Shown here: positions 59,301 through 64,000 of the stretch, piece after piece
Layout: each line of letters begins with the position of its first letter
How positions within the stretch are numbered: the stretch's first letter is position 1
Assembly (NCBI GenBank): GCA_013339765.2
Contig: CM023448.1
Span: 279,369,717-279,433,716, forward strand
Source of the DNA: Haemaphysalis longicornis
Lineage: Eukaryota > Arthropoda > Arachnida > Ixodida > Ixodidae
Length of the DNA stretch: 64,000 bases
Reading direction: 5' to 3'
The notes under the pieces: model-generated
The model's database searches: none
The model's input: the letters and a program-made list of their open reading frames with translations, nothing else
Told to the model about the DNA's origin: nothing
Made by a program: the position numbers and the translations under genes

Positions 59301-60167
59301 CTTAAAACTAGCCTCGCCTGGAGTGAGTAAAATGACGGACCAGAACCAGTTTCTGAAACCTAACCTGACCCATCAACTATCGCATAATTCGTAATGCACC
59401 TCAACGGTGCATTAAGAATTATGGATTAAGAATTAAGGAGACGGTGAGCTCTCTCCCCTGGACCTGCGGTCTTAATGACTTCGTACAGCAAGTTCGTGTA
59501 CTTTCGGCGTCGAAGGCTGCGGCGGGCTTTTGACAAGGAACAACATTCCAAACAGCTTCATGATAAGGGAGCTTGTACAGTGTCGTCTCGAGTGGGAAAA
59601 ATGGCCGGTATGAACGAATTTCTATTTAACCGGACTAATCGATCCTCGTAGAACTGTCACACAAATGTAAGAAGCAATGGGATAACGGGCTCATACGTTT
59701 GCATGCAGTGAAGCGAAGCGGCACTCAAATTTGTCGACTATGTATTTATATTCCTGGCGCGCTATATCCTGATTCGGCACCATCGCATCCGAGCTTTGTA
59801 GTGGCGAGTTTATCACCACTTCGGCATTTCGAAAACACGAGCGTCGCGCATTCCCCCACTCCATCAAATATATGCCGAAGCCGTAAGCCCGCCCTGATTA
59901 TCTCGCCGTGTGATATCCTACTCGTCTTCTCAACTAAGCTCACAAACGGGTTTCATACAGCAGCTGCTTTGTGGATCCGGTCCACGAACGAATGCTCACC
60001 CAATTTCTAGCTTTGCTCTCGAAGGCCGATGAAGTGCGCATCACCACCACACTGACCACCACTAACGAGCACCCACAACGCCTAGCCCTTCGCTTTGGCA
60101 GATGTCACGGTGCCTCGCTGACGACGGTCAGCCTCCTCGTGAACAGCGCGGTGTTTATATTTTCAGA
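56331..60167. other. Largely featureless stretch
   Basis: No gene or intact element recognised. It holds a T-run near 56505-56519, an ACTATCGCCTATAAAGATCA phrase at about 57189 that resembles part of the arm segment of the 41627-45402 element, and several frames of 100-190 codons (57298-57801, 58029-58589) without domains. A small perfect hairpin, TAATGCACC/GGTGCATTA, lies at 59391-59413. Confidence 0.4.
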
Positions 60168-60245
60168 GCTCTAACCCGGTGGCACGAGTACTTCTCCGTG
60201 GGGTACCGCTCGCCTAGTCCCACGGACCAGGTCTTGCCGGTGAGT
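60168..60245 (+). pseudogene. Short LINE-like fragment
   Basis: ALTRWHEYFSVGYRSPSPTD resembles the linker between endonuclease and RT in tick LINEs. It is flanked by TTTTCAG and GTGAGT, so a small host exon is the alternative reading. Confidence 0.3.
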
Positions 60246-60847
60246 ACATGCACGTGTTTCAGTAGTAGCTCGCGTACACGCACTCTAAAGCCATTTTACC
60301 AGCGGGGCACCGCCCTTCCCCACCAAAAAGAGGGGCTCGAACCCCCTCTCTGAGTCCTCCTGGTCTTTGCACGATTAGACAAATCCTGGCTTTAAGACAA
60401 AACAAGCAAACACTGGCTGGAGTGGTTTCAAAGAGCGAGGCTCAGTACGACCGAGTCGTTTAGCCAGCACGCCCGACCCGTCTTTAATCGTAACTTAATT
60501 TCTAATTTGCCTTGTTTTCTTCTTGTAACTTGTTACTCACGCGTCACTATCACTAGACGGTTGATGTTTTAGGACGAGTAAGTGATTTCCTTCCCGTAAT
60601 TTTATTCACTGCGTGGATGACGACTGTTTCACGCGTAAACGCGTACAGAGCAAGCAGTTCGAGTGCCACACAGCGGGCATGATTGCGCTTCCCTAACCAA
60701 ACAAATAATAACCTTAGTTATTACAATACGTAGGGTGTTTGAAGTGGGTAAAGAGCTGTTAATTAAAATAATTGGTGTTCGGTCCAAGATTCAGTTCGAA
60801 AAGCCAGGGCAGACTTAAAAACAAAACGAAACATACATTTCAGACGC

Positions 60848-60866
60848 AAAAAAAAAAAAAAAAAAA
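60848..60866 (+). repeat. Poly-A run
   Basis: About 19 A. Confidence 0.85.
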
Positions 60867-61109
60867 ACGCCCCATAGTTTCCAGAACCACAAAATCGACT
60901 GGCTTGAGCGCCCACCTTGAAAAAACTTCCCAAGCCACAGGAAGAATAAGAGGGTAAGGAGAATATTTTTTGCGTGATATTAGGCGTGATGTATCACTCT
61001 TATCTCGGCATACATTGCATAAACTGTGGGTGCAAACCTGTCTTCCATTGCACCATAATACTGCACAAAAATAAGCGGAAACACACGAGAGAGATTAAAG
61101 ATCACATAG

Positions 61110-61190
61110 TAATAAAAATGGAGCCCTCACTACGTTGCATCCCTCCTTTCCCGGCCTTAATCGGCGGCGCGTTAAACCAACCAATTCGAA
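61110..61190 (+). repeat. SINE 3' fragment
   Basis: GGAGCCCTCACTACGTTGCA and CGGCGGCGCGTTAAACCAAC match the SINE end; the segment between them is altered. Confidence 0.55.
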
Positions 61191-61899
61191 ACTAGGCTGC
61201 GCGACAAGTTCCAAGGTGCGAAACGCTCCGCCCCAGCGGCGGATTATCCACTCTTCCGATATATATATATAATATGGCTGAAAAACACTGGTTGACAGAA
61301 ATGGAAGGAGTTGCATGTCGACAGCTGGCGTTATTGCTTTGCTTGCAAGATGGGATTCACCTTGTACCTCAGTAAGCTTTGACCGACACGAACGCTTTCA
61401 GCGTTTTCAACGCAATCTGGTCCACATGAAACCTCATAACACATTTTCTACTCGCGCAATTCACGGGTAATGCAGTTTTTCAGGAAATGTCTACCGTAAC
61501 AAACAGCCGAAAAACTGGTTTCGCTCCACGTTTTGCAAACTGCTTCTTGCGGCGCATCTCTGATGACATTTTTTTCAACCAGAAGGGAAGGAGGGTGTCG
61601 AAATACTGGCGAGCAACAAAAAGCGAAAGCAAGCCGCTGCCTTACCATTGCGAAAATGTGGCGAACACAGCGGAGAGGTTATGTTTACCCCGGGTCTCGA
61701 ACGTCGACGAAAGACCTGCTCCTTTTTTGCTACGCGCCGGGCGAAAGTTTTCTTCTCGAAATTTCGGGTGTCTCCCACCCAAGCGGCGCGCGCCTTGCAC
61801 GCACGGTTCGCGCCGAGGAGGAGAGGAGCAGCGCTCCGACGTGGTTGTGATGAGTCGCCCTCCATACTTTCAGCCTTGGTGGCTTCAAAGCGCACAGAT
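61191..61899. other. Gene-free stretch before the promoter
   Basis: No gene recognised. The minus-strand frame 61575-62177 (200 codons) is Arg/Ala-rich and spans the CpG-rich promoter, so it is taken as a chance frame. Confidence 0.4.
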
Positions 61900-62124
61900 T
61901 GGTGACGACACGTGACGTCACTTTCCCTCCTCCAATGAAAGAACCGGAAGCAACTTTGCCAGCGAGAGCGGGGCCGCCGTCGATGTACACGCCGACTGCT
62001 GACGAATGCTAACGCACGATATCGCGCGGAGGCCAATGAGGGTCGTCGCTCCGTGTTTCTCCTCCCCAGTCTTTCCTGTGCTCTCTTGCCCACCCTCGCG
62101 TCCTCGTGGAGAGCTCGCAGGAAC
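61900..62124 (+). promoter_or_regulatory. CpG-rich TATA-less promoter of the right-edge gene
   Basis: A cluster of classical sites lies within about 220 bp of the first ATG: an E-box CACGTG at 61909-61914 overlapping a perfect CRE TGACGTCA (61913-61920), CCAAT boxes at 61932-61936 and 62033-62037, and an ETS-type ACCGGAAG at 61943-61950. There is no TATA box. This pattern fits a broadly expressed gene. Sites are motif matches only. Confidence 0.6.
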
Positions 62125-62131
62125 ATGGCGG
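62125..62131 (+). CDS. Exon 1 coding part of right-edge gene
   Basis: ATG at 62125 in the context AGGAAC-ATG-G, a good start, gives ATGGCGG before the donor GG|GTGAGC (GT at 62132). Only Met-Ala and the first base of Gly lie in this exon; the rest is 5' UTR. The start was chosen because it joins in phase to exon 2 and sits just below the promoter motifs. Confidence 0.55.
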
Positions 62132-62229
62132 GTGAGCATGGTGTTGTGTACGGCGCCGCCGCGATTCTCCCTTCCAATGGCGCGGTGCGGCGGCGACTAC
62201 GGCTGCTCTAAACGCGAGCCGTTTTGCAG

Positions 62230-62268
62230 GGATGCCGGACGACGGTGACGGCCTCGCGCCGGATCAGA
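62230..62268 (+). CDS. Exon 2 (39 nt) of right-edge gene
   Basis: The acceptor CCGTTTTGCAG and donor CAGA|GTGAGT bound a 39-base exon. Joined to exon 1 it continues without a stop as MAGMPDDGDGLAPDQ, an acidic N-terminus. The intron before it is 98 bp. Such short exons at the start of animal genes are unremarkable, and the phase match on both sides supports the call. The protein is not recognised. Confidence 0.55.
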
Positions 62269-63852
62269 GTGAGTACGCAAACGAGACGGAGCTCCAGCTT
62301 CTGCTCGATCACCTGCGTTCTCGCTGACACAAAAGTGCGGGCTTTCAGGGGTTCTGCCTGCTTTGCCTGGCTAAGCCTACTACTAGCACAGTTAGGCCTA
62401 GGTGCCTGTCCCTTGAAAGGGCCGCCCGCGGTGACTGGTATGGCGCTTGGAACGGCTCTCCGTTCCCGCGTTGCGGCCAGACTTTGTCGTATTTGGCGCG
62501 TCGAAATAGATCTTACGCTTAGGAGTCGTGCGCCGTGAACTTACTACGCGTGGTACATAGATGCAGTGCCTTAAGTCTGGTGTTGACAACCCCGGGGGGT
62601 CAATAAACACCGCGCGCCCGGTGCCCCCTCCCTGTTCGGGCGCGTTTTTCTCTGGGGTATTTTTTTTTTTCCCTCGCTGCGCCGATGGTTATGTGTATGA
62701 TAGCTGTTCTAGAACTCACTTTGTGAACATAAAAAAAAAACTTGCGAAAATGCGAGCATTGCCTGTGAGATTTCGAATCGTGGGTCGTACGGTCGCCTGT
62801 GTAGGCATTTCTTTGTTTATACTTCGACTGCGAAACACTGTTCAATTGGCATCAGAGGATCGTGCAGGTTGTGTTCGTTGGTTATGTGCAACGTCGTTAT
62901 TGGCCACGGGGGGGGTTTCAGTGCACGCCGTTGGCCCTCGACGGGGGTGTTCCAAGAGCCATGTCATGTTCACAAATGCGCGTCGGCGTTGGAGAATGTA
63001 GCTCACTTTGCATGCGGAAATCGTGTACCGCATGTTGTGCGAAGAGTTGTTCGTCCCGACCTTGAGCAATTTACTCGCGCTGTGCTTGAACGGTCGAGTC
63101 GCTGCAGCCGGTCGGGGTTGTTTGACGTAGGCACTAACGGCCGTATGGGCGACCGCGGCCCGCACGGGTGGGACGACGAGTGAGAGACGTGCGTCGTGTC
63201 TTGATTGACGAGAGCGCCTTTCCATTGTCCGGGTGACGACGAGGACACTGCTCGGGCTCCCCCGCCGCCGTAGGGAGGCCGACCGCGGCTTGGGCGTTAA
63301 CTGCCGCGAGGATTCTCGTGTTACTACAGCTCGCACCTTTAACCCTAACGCTAATTTTGTTCTGTTTGCCGAAACCCACGATTAGCCTGCATGGCACGTT
63401 GCGGCCGGCCAAGTGTGCGTAGCTCGCTTCGACGGCGTGCCCCATTTGCTTTCTTTCACCATTGTGGCCGCCTAATTGGGTTAGCGCAGCCTAGGGTCTT
63501 CCGGACGGCCGGCTGCGGTGCCTGACCATGGCCCTCATTCCAGGCCGGCTCACCTTATCTGATCACAACTGTGCCGCCGCGCCATGGCGGTGCGAAGGTT
63601 TTGCACGTGGGGCTGACGTGCGCGCATTGCTCAGGTGGCCGCGGTTGGCCACTAGGTGCGGTCATATTTTTTTGCTGGGCGTGCGCTTGAATCCATGCGA
63701 CTGCTTGTGGGCTCACAGTTGTGGAGGGGTAAGGGCGTGTGACCTTCCTCAATATCCCACCCTTAGTAAAAGCTGCCCTAAAATCTTGATTTCAGCTTTT
63801 TATGTGTTCGATGGTTTCTCTTCTGTGGCAACATTCGATTGTTTACTTCCAG
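62269..63852 (+). other. Intron 2 of the right-edge gene
   Basis: About 1.6 kb between the donor at 62269 and the acceptor ending at 63852. It is CpG-rich at the left, with a T-run near 62661 and an A-run near 62731. No nested gene or intact transposon was recognised. Confidence 0.45.
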
Positions 63853-63909
63853 GAGGGACCCCGCTGGGTGAAGCAGATTCCACTGCCACACTGAATCAAG
63901 AGAACGAAG
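63853..63909 (+). CDS. Exon 3 of right-edge gene, partial protein
   Basis: TTCGATTGTTTACTTCCAG is a strong pyrimidine-rich acceptor. The exon completes the split codon (A+GA, Arg) and reads RGTPLGEADSTATLNQENE to a possible donor GAAG|GTGGGC (GT at 63910). If that donor is unused, the frame stays open to the end of the window, adding SSFLQTVISNVLLFCGWMG, a hydrophobic stretch that could be a membrane segment. The intron from exon 2 is about 1.6 kb. The protein body lies outside the window and I cannot name it. Confidence 0.5.
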
Positions 63910-64000
63910 GTGGGCAGACGTTCCGAACCTCCTCATTCTTACAAACTGTGATAAGCAATGTGCTGCTGTTTTGTGGTTGGATGGGTACGAACCGCCTGGC

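Noticed and set aside
60168..60240. Host exon between TTTTCAG and GTGAGT
   Set aside because: The encoded text resembles a LINE linker and there is no partner exon in phase nearby.
61575..62177. 200-codon minus-strand open frame
   Set aside because: It crosses the CpG-rich promoter and first exon of the plus-strand gene and shows only Arg/Ala-rich text.

Overview
The window looks like repeat-dense, intron- and intergenic-type DNA from a hard tick (Ixodidae, probably a metastriate genus). The main clue is at least six copies of a tRNA-headed SINE that matches the layout of Ruka, the SINE described from Rhipicephalus appendiculatus. Supporting clues are several tick-type LINE tails, abundant TA, TTAA and 8-bp-target DNA transposons, long (CT)n, (GT)n and (AC)n runs, and no operon-like gene packing. 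Almost every open frame is a chance frame or a transposon relic. No prokaryotic features, CRISPR array or rRNA gene were seen.

Layout. 0.5-1.4 kb: a 905-bp foldback MITE with a TA target. 3.0 kb: a broken THAP zinc-finger exon. 4.5-8.1 kb: duplicated segments and inverted copies of an Arg-rich repeat. 9.6-9.8 kb: a GGTGGATTA minisatellite. 11.8-15.2 kb: one decayed RNase-H-type LINE that has lost its reverse transcriptase core and carries a SINE. 17.7-24.5 kb: a 6.8-kb hAT element with a perfect 8-bp duplication and a recognisable minus-strand transposase. It is interrupted by a LINE tail and by an unassigned 2.9-kb transposon, which itself contains a pogo-like MITE. 25.5-33.1 kb: three SINEs, two small hAT MITEs and a CpG-rich block with a possible first exon. 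35.2-35.6 kb: a second CpG-rich block. 37.2-40.3 kb: a TTAA MITE and a small hAT MITE. 41.6-45.4 kb: a second large hAT-like element (8-bp duplication) whose arms carry a CTCAC minisatellite, with an L1/Tx1-like LINE inside. 46.7-55 kb: SINEs, a second TTAA MITE copy, a minus-strand RTE-like LINE and a Harbinger-like MITE. 56-61 kb: mostly featureless sequence with repeat scraps.

The best candidate for a host gene is at the right edge. A TATA-less CpG-rich promoter (CRE with E-box, two CCAAT boxes, an ETS site) precedes three short exons (ATG at 62125) that join in phase with good splice signals. They encode the start of an unidentified acidic protein whose body lies beyond the window.

I found no convincing new functional system. 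The most informative structures are the nested transposons, whose target duplications give a clear order of insertion.
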